This document shows positions 47,792 to 56,442 of a DNA stretch of 64,000 nt, piece by piece (position 1 is the stretch's first letter; each line of letters starts with the position of its first letter). A program made the translations under genes and the position numbers. Source of the stretch: an uncultured Erysipelotrichaceae bacterium (GTDB lineage: Bacteria > Bacillota_I > Bacilli_A > RFN20 > CAG-826); the NCBI GenBank assembly GCA_902787955.1, contig CADAIJ010000007.1, positions 62,001-126,000 of the forward strand. Reading direction: 5' to 3'. Under the pieces are notes generated by a model. The model was given only the letters and a program-made list of their open reading frames with translations, was not told where the DNA came from and searched no databases.

Positions 47792-48865
47792 CTAAATATA
47801 TTTATTGTTATCGACACCTTTAAGTTGATTAACAACATCTTTAACTTCATCGATATGATCTTTTTTCGCAATTAAGATAACATCGTTTGTATTAACAATA
47901 ACCATATCTTCTAAACCAATCGTAACAAACATCTTCTTGGTTGAAGAAACAATGGTTGTATTTTTAGTATTATGGTTTAAAACTTTAGCGCGTTTAGCGA
48001 TATTACCATTTTCATCTTTTTGGTGATGTCTATCAATTGCTAACCAACTACCTAAGTCATCCCATTCAAATGTTCCTTTAGTAACATAAATGTTATCGGC
48101 TTTTTCCATAACACCATAGTCAATGGAAATCTTTTCTAAACTCGCAAATGTGGTTGCATAGTTTTGATAGAATTCAAGTTTAGGAAGTTTAAATAAGTTA
48201 TCTAATGTTTCATATTGCTGTGGCATATATTTTTGGAAAGCATGCATCATTGTGGAGAGCTTATAAATAAACATACCTGCATTCCATAAATATCCACCAT
48301 TTTTGACATATTTTTTAGCAACTTCTAAAGATGGTTTTTCTTTAAAAGAGCGGACTTTATATAGGTTATTTTCAACTTCTTCACCTTCTTCGATATAGCC
48401 AAAGCCAGTATCTGGGTGAGAAGGATTAATACCGATTGTGACGATAGCGTCGTTATTCTCTAAGAACTTTGTTGCTTTCTCAATTAGTTCAACATATTTC
48501 TTATCATCATCAATATATTGATCACTTGGAATAGTTACAACGACAACATCTTGGTTATATCTATCTTGAATATAACGAAGGGCTAAGTTAATCGCCGGAG
48601 CGGTATTTCTACCAACTGGCTCTAAAATAACATTCTCGTCTTGGATTTCAGGTAAAGAAAGTAAAACAGCTTCTTTATATTTTTCACCGGTAACAACATA
48701 AATATCTTTATAAGGTGTAAGAGATTTAACTCTTTCAGCTGTATCAAAGATGAGTGGATGTCCACTACCAGAAAGATCTAAGAATTGTTTTGGTTTAGCT
48801 GTGCGACTTTCAGGCCAGAAGCGTTCGCCAACACCACCAGCAATAATTAATGTAATAATTTTCAT
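47792..48865 (-). CDS. manC: Mannose-1-phosphate guanylyltransferase
   Basis: Makes GDP-mannose from mannose 1-phosphate and GTP. The 357-residue, isomerase-less form starts MKIITLIIAGGVGERFWP, with TAKPKQFLDLSG (nucleotide binding), NTAPAINLALRYI, and YLWNAGMFIYKLS, TFEWDDLGSW. It is 26 bases after the HD/kinase gene. Its GDP/GTP product balance makes a functional link with (p)ppGpp metabolism conceivable. Related enzymes can use other sugars, so the exact nucleotide sugar is inferred. Confidence 0.92.
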   Translation of the reverse strand: MKIITLIIAGGVGERFWPESRTAKPKQFLDLSGSGHPLIFDTAERVKSLTPYKDIYVVTGEKYKEAVLLSLPEIQDENVILEPVGRNTAPAINLALRYIQDRYNQDVVVVTIPSDQYIDDDKKYVELIEKATKFLENNDAIVTIGINPSHPDTGFGYIEEGEEVENNLYKVRSFKEKPSLEVAKKYVKNGGYLWNAGMFIYKLSTMMHAFQKYMPQQYETLDNLFKLPKLEFYQNYATTFASLEKISIDYGVMEKADNIYVTKGTFEWDDLGSWLAIDRHHQKDENGNIAKRAKVLNHNTKNTTIVSSTKKMFVTIGLEDMVIVNTNDVILIAKKDHIDEVKDVVNQLKGVDNNKYI

Positions 48866-48891
48866 ATTTTATTCCTTTCGCCTAAAAATTA

Positions 48892-50610
48892 TTAATCAGT
48901 TACAAGGACATCATCACAATTATCATCGAGAAGCTGACCAAGTACTTTATTATAGATTTCTGAATCAATTTCAAAACGTTTAAATCTAGCGTGATAAATC
49001 AAACGGAATGCTGCAAATTTCTTACATATCTTCCACTCTTTTTCTAAATCCTTACCTTCGAAATAGACTGGGAAGAAGGCATCATAGAACTTCTTCATAG
49101 TGGCTCTATCAAAGTGGAATATTTGCATACAGCGTTCATCATTTACTGCATGAGCGAACAAATACATTGAACCAATATCATAATATGGTGAACCAATAGC
49201 AAGATCCGCTAAGTCAATCATAATATTATCGCCTTTATCAGTCATAACCGCGTTTCCTGTATGGAAGTCACCATGAATTAATGTTTTAGCGTCTTTATAT
49301 TCAAGGATTAAGGCTTTTAGTTTCTCGACAATATCTTTGTCTAACTTAGGCGCTAAAATGTTCACAAAACCTAATTCGATTTCACTTTGATCTGGGAATA
49401 TTCCTGGAAGAGGAGTGATTTTATGGAATTCACGAGTCATTAAAGCAAAGCGTCTTGCGATTTCTGGAATCTTTTCAGGTTCATTAGCAACTGCTCTAGA
49501 GAATGAAATTTTATTAGCAACTCTTTCAAAAGAGAAACCAATACGATCACCGAAGTAACAGATTTCACCACTAATAGGAGTGTTAACGCCAGTAAGCAAA
49601 GCTTCTTTAGCCATAATCTTCTCTTGTTCAATCATATTGGCTGGAACTTTGTTAGAGAAGAGTTTAATCATAATATCTTCATCTTTTTCATCAAAATAGG
49701 TCGTAGAAGTATAGCCATCTCCGGAAATATACATTCCTTCGAGAGTGCCATGACCATATTTCTTAACAAGTGGAATTAATGATGAGATACCATTATCTTC
49801 AAGTTTTGAAGCAATATTTGGACTTACTAAACGTAAGAACATACGATAACCGTTTTGGTGTAAACGAATTAAAGTTCTCATCGCACCAAAAGATAAACCA
49901 GTTAATTTATCACAGTTAATAATGTTTTCTTTACCTTTATCTAAAGCGTTTTCGATTGTAAGAGAATCTTCTTTTGAAACATAACCTTCAAGTAAGATTT
50001 CTCGATCAGTTTTAGTTAATTTAAATTCGACATAACGGTCAAAGACATCGTGTACATCTTGTTCAAATTCTTTAAAAGCGTAATATTCTTTTAATTCACT
50101 TAAAGCGTCCACTAAAGAAAGATAATACCAGGCGTGATTTCTTGGATCATTATCATGAAATCTTTCCCAAATCTTATTACCAATTTCAAGATAGTCTTGT
50201 TTGATAGCTCTAATGTTAGAAAGTTTATCGCCTAAGGCCACCATTTTCGCTTCTTTAGAGGCATTCTTAAGATGGTCTAAGGTCGCTTGTTTTTTATCTT
50301 TCCAAGAGACCATATTGCCTTCTAAATCAATTTCATAAGAAGTCTCAGATTTTACAATTGAAGCGACTTCTGCGCCAAATTCTTTTTCTATATCTTCGAT
50401 TTTAATAGGAGTATCTTCGGCAACATCATGAAGAACTGCCGCGGCTAAAAGAGTTTGATCATTGCTCATTGTGCTAACAATACTTAATGCTTCTAGAGGA
50501 TGAACAATATAAGGAAATCCTTTGCCTCTTCTTTCCGTATTTGCGTGAGCTTTTGTCGCGAAGATAATCGCTTTATCTAATAAAGTTGAATCAATATATT
50601 TTTCTGCCAT
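48892..50610 (-). CDS. HD hydrolase-STAS-like-APH kinase fusion
   Basis: A 572-residue protein with three apparent domains. (1) HD-type ppGpp hydrolase (about 5-185): FPYIVHP (His37), LHDVAEDT (His61-Asp62, Glu65-Asp66) and LGDKLSNIRAI (Asp128) match the RelA/SpoT HD pattern. (2) Residues about 197-285 resemble a STAS domain: INCDKLTGLSFGAMRTLIRL aligns with the LSSAGLRIL loop of the STAS protein at 53586, with Ser240 in the phosphorylation-loop position. (3) Aminoglycoside/choline-kinase-like domain (about 290-540) with Lys316, HGDFHTGN (446-453) and MIDLADLAIGSPYYD (Asp466). Its start is one base after the synthetase gene. No similar architecture is known to me. Confidence 0.85.
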   Translation of the reverse strand: MAEKYIDSTLLDKAIIFATKAHANTERRGKGFPYIVHPLEALSIVSTMSNDQTLLAAAVLHDVAEDTPIKIEDIEKEFGAEVASIVKSETSYEIDLEGNMVSWKDKKQATLDHLKNASKEAKMVALGDKLSNIRAIKQDYLEIGNKIWERFHDNDPRNHAWYYLSLVDALSELKEYYAFKEFEQDVHDVFDRYVEFKLTKTDREILLEGYVSKEDSLTIENALDKGKENIINCDKLTGLSFGAMRTLIRLHQNGYRMFLRLVSPNIASKLEDNGISSLIPLVKKYGHGTLEGMYISGDGYTSTTYFDEKDEDIMIKLFSNKVPANMIEQEKIMAKEALLTGVNTPISGEICYFGDRIGFSFERVANKISFSRAVANEPEKIPEIARRFALMTREFHKITPLPGIFPDQSEIELGFVNILAPKLDKDIVEKLKALILEYKDAKTLIHGDFHTGNAVMTDKGDNIMIDLADLAIGSPYYDIGSMYLFAHAVNDERCMQIFHFDRATMKKFYDAFFPVYFEGKDLEKEWKICKKFAAFRLIYHARFKRFEIDSEIYNKVLGQLLDDNCDDVLVTD

Positions 50611-50611
50611 T

Positions 50612-51691
50612 TTATTCTTTTAACACTCCTGATTTTCTCGCAATTTCACAAATGCGTTTTGCTTGTCTAGCGTTGCTCTTTCTCTCACCATAAATAAGGC
50701 CTAAGAATAAACCAACACCAACTTCACCACCACCAGCTTTAAGAATATAAGTAATGAGTAAATAATATAAAGCTGTTGTCGAAGTCATAATATCGATATC
50801 AGTATCACTGAAGGCTTTAACCGCTAAAGTATAAGCGTCGTCAGCGTATGATTTAAATATCTCATCTAATTGGCCTAAAGTTAAAATATTCATCTTCTTT
50901 AAGGCAATTAAGTATGGAGTGGTTGAAACCATTGTAATTTCCATATTATTAATCTTCGCAATACGTTCACTAAGAATAAGGAAGTGACCCATGCCAAGAT
51001 ATTCTCTAAAGGAATCAGCGTTGAGTTCAACATCATTAAGATTACCTGATTCAACAAGACTCTTAACGACACGACGATATTCAGTTAAGTTAAATCTTAA
51101 TTCAGAGAATTGCTTATCCGCTAATTCAAGGAGACCAGCTAAACTTGATAATGTTCTAAGTGATTCACGAGGAATTTCAACATCGCTTTTATAACCAGTA
51201 TCATGGTAGATAGAAGCCCAAACATGTTGAAGCGCGGTCCTCATTTGAAGTTCAAATCTAAGTTCATTAACTAAAGGATGTTTTTCATCGTTATATAATG
51301 ACTTTGGAATACGGCAAATATAGTGAAGAGACATATAACCAAAACGGTCTACATCGTGGAGTTTTCTTTTATCAACTGTATTTTCCCAGTCAATTTCAAA
51401 AACATCACTTATAATGCCTGCGAATTTATCAACTTCATCAGTATAAAAGGTAACAACACGAGCACCGACTAAATCTGTTAAGTCTGATAAAGAGGCGTAT
51501 TTATACCCTTTTCTTTCGAGTTTTCCTTCTAAAGAATCACGTTTTTTAATACGAGATTCAACAGAATTGATAAACATGTCATGTTCTCTAACAATTTTAT
51601 TTAATGCTTTATCAATGATTTCTTTTTGAATTTTAAGTGATTCATAAGCAGCATCATATTCTTCGAGAATCATTTGAGCTTTAAAGTCCAT
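50612..51691 (-). CDS. RelA/SpoT-type (p)ppGpp synthetase
   Basis: Probable alarmone synthetase (359 residues) without the HD and TGS-ACT parts of a long RSH protein. The synthetase domain covers about 20-175: ASLSDLTDLVGARVVTFY with Asp73, RFGYMSLHYIC (Gly118-Tyr119, His123) and ELRFELQMRTALQHVWASIYHD with Glu147 and Arg151. These are the conserved catalytic and GDP-binding residues. The rest is helical with a hydrophobic C-terminal segment. The next gene supplies an HD hydrolase, so the two activities are split over adjacent proteins. Confidence 0.88.
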   Translation of the reverse strand: MDFKAQMILEEYDAAYESLKIQKEIIDKALNKIVREHDMFINSVESRIKKRDSLEGKLERKGYKYASLSDLTDLVGARVVTFYTDEVDKFAGIISDVFEIDWENTVDKRKLHDVDRFGYMSLHYICRIPKSLYNDEKHPLVNELRFELQMRTALQHVWASIYHDTGYKSDVEIPRESLRTLSSLAGLLELADKQFSELRFNLTEYRRVVKSLVESGNLNDVELNADSFREYLGMGHFLILSERIAKINNMEITMVSTTPYLIALKKMNILTLGQLDEIFKSYADDAYTLAVKAFSDTDIDIMTSTTALYYLLITYILKAGGGEVGVGLFLGLIYGERKSNARQAKRICEIARKSGVLKE

Positions 51692-51706
51692 GGTTTATCC
51701 TCCTTC

Positions 51707-53584
51707 TTATAAATTCTTTTTAATTGTTAAAATGTTTTGATTGTTTTTGTATTCGTAAGAAATTTCGTCCATTGATTGTTTAACAATAAAGATACCTAAA
51801 CCACCGATTTGTCTTTCGCTAGCGTCTAAAGTGATATCAGGATTTTCGAGTTCAAGAGGGTTAAATGGTCTTCCATTATCCACGAATGAAATTGAAACGG
51901 AAACAGGTTCTTCTTTAAGTTCGATACGAACAATGGCTTTACCAACTTCAGGGTTATAGGCGAATTTAACAATGTTTGAGAATAATTCATCAATCGCAAC
52001 ATTGATTTGATAAATAGCTTTTTTGTTATTAGTAACTTTGCTTAAGAAATCATTAACAAAATCGGTAACAACATCGAGATTTTCCGATAAGGAGTCCACT
52101 GAAATCTCTTTTTTAAGGCTTGGTGTACCTTTGAAAAGAACACTGATAATAGTGATATCATCAAATTGATCTTCACCATTAACAAACTTATTAATTTCAG
52201 CTTGAACGACTTTAGTTAATTCTTCAGGATTTAAGTCAGGATTTGCGTTAAGAATATTTAGTAATCTTTCTTCACCGAATATTTCTTTGTTTGCGTTAGT
52301 GGCTTCAGTAACCCCATCAGTGTAGAAGAATATTTGATCTCCAGGAACAAGTTTAAAGGATGTGGCTTTAAATTTAGTTTCTTCCAAACCACCTAAAACA
52401 AATCCGCGAGGAAGTTTAACATATTCGTATTTGTTATTTCTTTTAATAAGGATTGGATTATGACCTGCATTTGCGACGATTAATTCACCAGTTAAAATAT
52501 TTAATCTAGCGGTAACCGCGGTAACAAATAATCCACTTTGATTGAATTGGTAAAGTTCTTGGTTAGCAAGTTCGAGGGCTTTTTCTAAATAAATACCTGT
52601 TTTTGTAACGGATTTAAGTAAAGTTTTTGTTCCCATCATCTCTAAAGCAGCAGGAACACCTTTGCCACTTACATCACCAATAGTGAAAATGAGTTCATGA
52701 GGATTACACATATAGAAGTCATAGAAATCTCCACCGACTTCTTTAGCAGGATCCATAATCGCATATAATTCATATTCATTAGTGTTAGGGAATTCACGAG
52801 GAAGAATACCAACTTGAATATTAGATGCAATACCAAGTTCAGCAGCAATCTTTTCTTTATCTCTTGTAAAATCACTATCTTTCTTAAGAAGTTTTTCAGT
52901 ACGAATCGTAAGTTGAAGAGAAATAAAGAACATTAAGGAGAGCATGACCATTCTAGACATGTAATAATAGACAACTATCTTAATATATCTATTCTCGCCA
53001 TATTGCATAAGGCTATTAAGGTATTCAATTCTCCCGTTAACATCTGAAGTCTCAATTTTCATTGATTCAGCAACACCAGTGTTATCCATACCGCCCATTA
53101 AATATGGGTCCCATTCACCAAATAACATCGCAAAATACATACAAAGTAGCATCATGATTGATACTGAAATGAAGATTGCCAAGCTAGTTCTCGGACTATA
53201 ATAGTGGCACGCTAAAACGATAATAACTGCCCAGCCTAAGATCGAATGCTTAGGAATGATTACATTAACAACGGAAACAACAAAGATGAATAAAGAGAGT
53301 AAGTAATACTTAAACCAAGGTTGTTTAATGTATTTTGTTTTATAGAAGAATAACGGGGTTAATAGGAGAACCATTGAGATAGGAATCGCAATGTTAAGGA
53401 TGGTCATTATTGATTGCATCCCAAGTTCAAAAACACCAGTTAAATAGAAAACCCATATAAGTAGCATTAAGAAAGAGCCAAAAGCACAACCAAATGCTAA
53501 TGCTTTATTTGCGGAATATTCATTCTCTTGTAATGTTTTAGAATCAATAGCGCGCTTTTTAAAAACAGCAAACGGATTATTCAT
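51707..53584 (-). CDS. Membrane SpoIIE-type phosphatase fused to an RsbW-like ATPase
   Basis: A 625-residue membrane signal protein. Hydrophobic helices lie in residues 30-230. A PP2C/SpoIIE phosphatase domain follows (about 250-485) with metal Asp residues in GGDFYDF (286), IGDVSGKG (304), NAGHNP, YTDGVTEA (423) and FDDIT (475-476). The C-terminus (about 490-625) is an RsbW/SpoIIAB-like GHKL ATPase: IDELFSNIVKFAY (N box), VDNGRPFNP and QIGGLGIFIVKQ. It starts one base after the STAS gene, which is its natural substrate: the ATPase would phosphorylate and the phosphatase dephosphorylate STAS proteins in a partner switch. Confidence 0.93.
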   Translation of the reverse strand: MNNPFAVFKKRAIDSKTLQENEYSANKALAFGCAFGSFLMLLIWVFYLTGVFELGMQSIMTILNIAIPISMVLLLTPLFFYKTKYIKQPWFKYYLLSLFIFVVSVVNVIIPKHSILGWAVIIVLACHYYSPRTSLAIFISVSIMMLLCMYFAMLFGEWDPYLMGGMDNTGVAESMKIETSDVNGRIEYLNSLMQYGENRYIKIVVYYYMSRMVMLSLMFFISLQLTIRTEKLLKKDSDFTRDKEKIAAELGIASNIQVGILPREFPNTNEYELYAIMDPAKEVGGDFYDFYMCNPHELIFTIGDVSGKGVPAALEMMGTKTLLKSVTKTGIYLEKALELANQELYQFNQSGLFVTAVTARLNILTGELIVANAGHNPILIKRNNKYEYVKLPRGFVLGGLEETKFKATSFKLVPGDQIFFYTDGVTEATNANKEIFGEERLLNILNANPDLNPEELTKVVQAEINKFVNGEDQFDDITIISVLFKGTPSLKKEISVDSLSENLDVVTDFVNDFLSKVTNNKKAIYQINVAIDELFSNIVKFAYNPEVGKAIVRIELKEEPVSVSISFVDNGRPFNPLELENPDITLDASERQIGGLGIFIVKQSMDEISYEYKNNQNILTIKKNL

Positions 53585-53585
53585 A

Positions 53586-53888
53586 TTAGGCCTCTTCGAT
53601 AGTTAAAATGCTACTGAAACCAGTCATGTCGAAGGTTTCCATAATTAAGTCGTTAACATTTCGAAGAATCATCTTGCCTTGTTTTGACATTGTTTTATGG
53701 GTGATTAAAAGGATTCTTAAACCCGCTGAGGAAAGATAATCAAGATCCTTAAAATCAAAATATAAAGTTTTAACTCCCTCAAGTGCACCATTAAGTGCGG
53801 CATCAAGTTCAGGAGCGGTAGATGTATCAAGCCTACCTCCTAAAGAAATAGTTAAAACGTCGTTTTCTCTTTTTAAATCAATTTTCAT
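53586..53888 (-). CDS. STAS anti-sigma-factor antagonist (RsbV/SpoIIAA-like)
   Basis: Small partner-switching protein. From ATG 53886-53888 it has 100 residues: MKIDLKRENDVLTISLGGRLD, then the loop YLSSAGLRILL with Ser53/Ser54, where phosphorylation switches partners in RsbV/SpoIIAA proteins. GTG at 53900 is possible, but GGAG lies just upstream of the ATG. It is the first gene after the promoter at 53913-53941 and one base before the phosphatase/ATPase gene. No sigma factor is visible in the window, so its target may be another protein of this operon. Confidence 0.92.
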   Translation of the reverse strand: MKIDLKRENDVLTISLGGRLDTSTAPELDAALNGALEGVKTLYFDFKDLDYLSSAGLRILLITHKTMSKQGKMILRNVNDLIMETFDMTGFSSILTIEEA

Positions 53889-53912
53889 ATTGTTCTCCAC
53901 TTTAATGTTTAA

Positions 53913-53941
53913 ATTATCTATTAAAGATAAAGATTTTTCAA
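53913..53941 (-). promoter_or_regulatory. Promoter of the partner-switching/ppGpp operon
   Basis: On the minus strand TTGAAA (53936-53941), a 17-base spacer and GATAAT (53913-53918). It gives an 18-base leader with a GGAG site before the STAS ATG. It looks like a housekeeping promoter, not an alternative-sigma one. Confidence 0.7.
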
Positions 53942-53985
53942 TTCATTGTTTGTTTAATGTTCATTTTTTATTAATGAAAAATGAC

Positions 53986-54023
53986 GAAAATAAAATAAGA
54001 ACTCGTCCAATCGAGGCGAGTTC
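53986..54023 (-). terminator. Terminator after the lipoprotein gene
   Basis: On the minus strand GAACTCG (54017-54023) pairs with CGAGTTC (53999-54005) around an 11-base loop, then TTATTTTATTTT. It lies 66 bases after the lipoprotein stop and upstream of the STAS promoter, separating the two operons. Confidence 0.75.
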
Positions 54024-54088
54024 CTATATGAAATTTAATATTTTTTACAATTTTGGAATTGATTTGATAATTTGTTAGGAAAATTTAC

Positions 54089-56332
54089 TTATTGAGGTAA
54101 TGATAAGTTGGACATTCCAAGGACAATAGCCATTCCCATGTAATAGATTGTAACATGATCATTAGCCTTTTGAATGAAGGAATCAGAGGCTTCAACTTTC
54201 TCATAATCAGTGCCACCTTTTTGAGTGTTTTCAACAGCTGATTGAGTCATTCTTTGTAAGCCGTTTGCTGGAACACCGTCAAAGTAAGCATAACCACCAG
54301 CAGTTTCAAAGACAGGAGCAGAAGCAGAATTAAGTCCTCTAATTAAAGCATGATTTGTTACTTGTTCAACATAAGATGGTTCACCATCAGCAAGTAAACT
54401 GAGAATAACAAGTTGGAAATAAGCAGGATCGGTAATTTGATATTTTGCCATTAATTCAGCCACTATTTGTTGAGCTTCAGCATCACCCTCTTGAGCTTTT
54501 GCTAGGTTTTCGGCAATGTACTTAGCTTCAATAAAGTTTGTGTTATCTGGTTGACTGTAATTAAATTTATCAACTGTTTCACTATTTTTAATAATAACTT
54601 CACCACAAGTTGGAACATTAGAAATACCAGCGACATTACCAGACTTATTAAAGGCAACGAAATTTAAGAATGTCTTTTCTGGAACTGGAAATAATGATGG
54701 GATTCCTGTTTCTGGTGGGAAAGCTTTTGGGTTAACAATTGTTGGGTTGCCATTGACATCATAAGCGAATGATTTACCGAATGGAACGAATAAATCAGAC
54801 ATAGCTTTGATTTGTGGTGCTAATATATTAGCGCCAAATTCGATAAACCAAGCTTCTTCGCCGGTAATATAGTTAACTAAACTACAATCTTCAAAGACGC
54901 ATTTGCCAACGTTACCATTTGGAGTGTAGCAAGGAACGGTTGTATCTTCCGCAAATTGGAATTGAGTAACTGTTTCAGCACCTTCTTGAGGAATTTCGGT
55001 GTGGTCTTGAATAACAATTGGACCGCCACATTTGGCGAATTCGCTGTTTCTAGCAAAAATCATAGAACCAGAGTTATAGAAGAAAGAGTTATAGTTGTCA
55101 TAGCTCTTACATTTATCAACGTCAAAGACAAATTCGTTTGAACAATACTCTGCGAAGTAGTTGATAAAGTTAGAACGAGAAATAACGTTATAAGCGGTAG
55201 TTTTAACTGCGTCATAACCAGCTTTATTAAAGATTAAACCACCAGCATATTTGTTGTCTTCATTTGTTTGAGCAAGAGGAGCGTTACCAGTAATATTAAT
55301 GTTTTTAACATTAAAGATACCATTTCTAGTACGGACTAAGGCTGTATGAGATAAAGGTTTATCAGTTTCTTTATCTTCATTACGGACGTTAAGTGGTAAT
55401 TGAGAATAATCAAGTTTGAAGTAGTTACCATTTAAAGTTAATTCGGTATTGGAAATATGACCATAAACGTGAGCGGTATCTTTATAAGTTCCGTAATATT
55501 TTGGATCAACACCGTCAGCTTCACTGTAAATATATTCGCTAGGAATATCGTTAGCGGTAATAGTAATGTTTTGGTGTAAGATAACTGCGCTTGGATCTAA
55601 TTCAGTTGACATACCATTAGCAGTTTTGAATGCGTCCCAAACGTGTTTAAGACCGCCAACATTTCCTGGGTGCCAATCGTTATCAGCAATATCGCCATGT
55701 CTATCATCAAGATAACCGAGTTCTTTAGCGGTATAAGCGTTATAACCATCGATAACTTGAACTTCATAAGTAACTTTAAAGTTATCATTATCTTTTTGTT
55801 CATTGGTTAAACCACCTGGCATAACAGTAACTCTAAAGGTTTTACCAACAGCGTTAACACCAAATTTAACGTCACATGTTCTAGCGTTTTCAACTTTAAA
55901 GTCATCGCTATTAGCAGGAACGAAATCACCTTTATCGTTTTTAACCGCAAAGGAGAATTCATAGTCATAATCCCATTCGTCTTGATTATGTTCATTTAAG
56001 TTTTGATCAAAGACATGGAATTGTGGCTTGAAGTTAACTGCATTATCATCACCGACAAAGTAACCTTGGGTGCGATCCATAAATTCTTCGCGTTTTTCAG
56101 ACTTTTCTTTAATGTTAGAAGCGTAATCAATAAAGGATTGTCTTTTGGTGACTGGAGCAGTAATTTTTAGAACTACTTCTTCTTGACTAGTGGTAGATGT
56201 TTCACTAGTAGTTTCACTTGTTGTTGTGGAAGTATCTTCACTAGAACTAGTTGGAGATGGGTTTTGACCACAAGAAGCAAGGATTAAAGAAGTAACACTA
56301 AGTAATAACAATTTATGTAATTTTTGTTTCAT
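54089..56332 (-). CDS. Large surface lipoprotein
   Basis: A 747-residue lipoprotein of unknown function. The signal MKQKLHKLLLLSVTSLILASC ends in a lipobox (Cys21), here counted as 21 but given for its motif L-x-A-S-C; a Ser/Thr-rich spacer (about 25-50) follows, then folded domains. Residues about 310-480 have repeats of small polar turns (GGLIFNKAGYDAVKTTAYN, SGSMIFARNSEFAKCGGPIVIQDH) suggesting a beta-helix. The start at 56332 has GCGGAGGATATAAC before it; an upstream frame to 56419 would place the promoter inside. It is at the end of an ABC-type export cassette and may be its cargo or surface part. Confidence 0.85.
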   Translation of the reverse strand: MKQKLHKLLLLSVTSLILASCGQNPSPTSSSEDTSTTTSETTSETSTTSQEEVVLKITAPVTKRQSFIDYASNIKEKSEKREEFMDRTQGYFVGDDNAVNFKPQFHVFDQNLNEHNQDEWDYDYEFSFAVKNDKGDFVPANSDDFKVENARTCDVKFGVNAVGKTFRVTVMPGGLTNEQKDNDNFKVTYEVQVIDGYNAYTAKELGYLDDRHGDIADNDWHPGNVGGLKHVWDAFKTANGMSTELDPSAVILHQNITITANDIPSEYIYSEADGVDPKYYGTYKDTAHVYGHISNTELTLNGNYFKLDYSQLPLNVRNEDKETDKPLSHTALVRTRNGIFNVKNINITGNAPLAQTNEDNKYAGGLIFNKAGYDAVKTTAYNVISRSNFINYFAEYCSNEFVFDVDKCKSYDNYNSFFYNSGSMIFARNSEFAKCGGPIVIQDHTEIPQEGAETVTQFQFAEDTTVPCYTPNGNVGKCVFEDCSLVNYITGEEAWFIEFGANILAPQIKAMSDLFVPFGKSFAYDVNGNPTIVNPKAFPPETGIPSLFPVPEKTFLNFVAFNKSGNVAGISNVPTCGEVIIKNSETVDKFNYSQPDNTNFIEAKYIAENLAKAQEGDAEAQQIVAELMAKYQITDPAYFQLVILSLLADGEPSYVEQVTNHALIRGLNSASAPVFETAGGYAYFDGVPANGLQRMTQSAVENTQKGGTDYEKVEASDSFIQKANDHVTIYYMGMAIVLGMSNLSLPQ

Positions 56333-56368
56333 GTTATATCCTCCGCGCTTTTTTTTAAGCGTCAAAAA

Positions 56369-56397
56369 ATCATAACCCTTATTAAAAATAAAAGCAA
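56369..56397 (-). promoter_or_regulatory. Promoter of the lipoprotein gene
   Basis: On the minus strand TTGCTT (56392-56397), a 17-base spacer and TATGAT (56369-56374). The 30-base leader has a small CGCTT/AAGCG hairpin (56346-56361) directly before the GGAGG ribosome binding site. Confidence 0.65.
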
Positions 56398-56424
56398 CTA
56401 TAAAAGGAGGATGTGACAATTTAA

Positions 56425-56442
56425 TAGAATATAATTATTCTA
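56425..56442 (-). terminator. Hairpin over the stop codon of the anchored protein gene
   Basis: On the minus strand TAGAATA (56436-56442) and TATTCTA (56425-56431) form a perfect 7-bp A/T-rich stem with a 4-base loop. The TAG at its start is the stop codon of the 145-residue gene. There is no long T-run, so it may attenuate or protect mRNA ends instead of stopping transcription fully. Confidence 0.4.
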
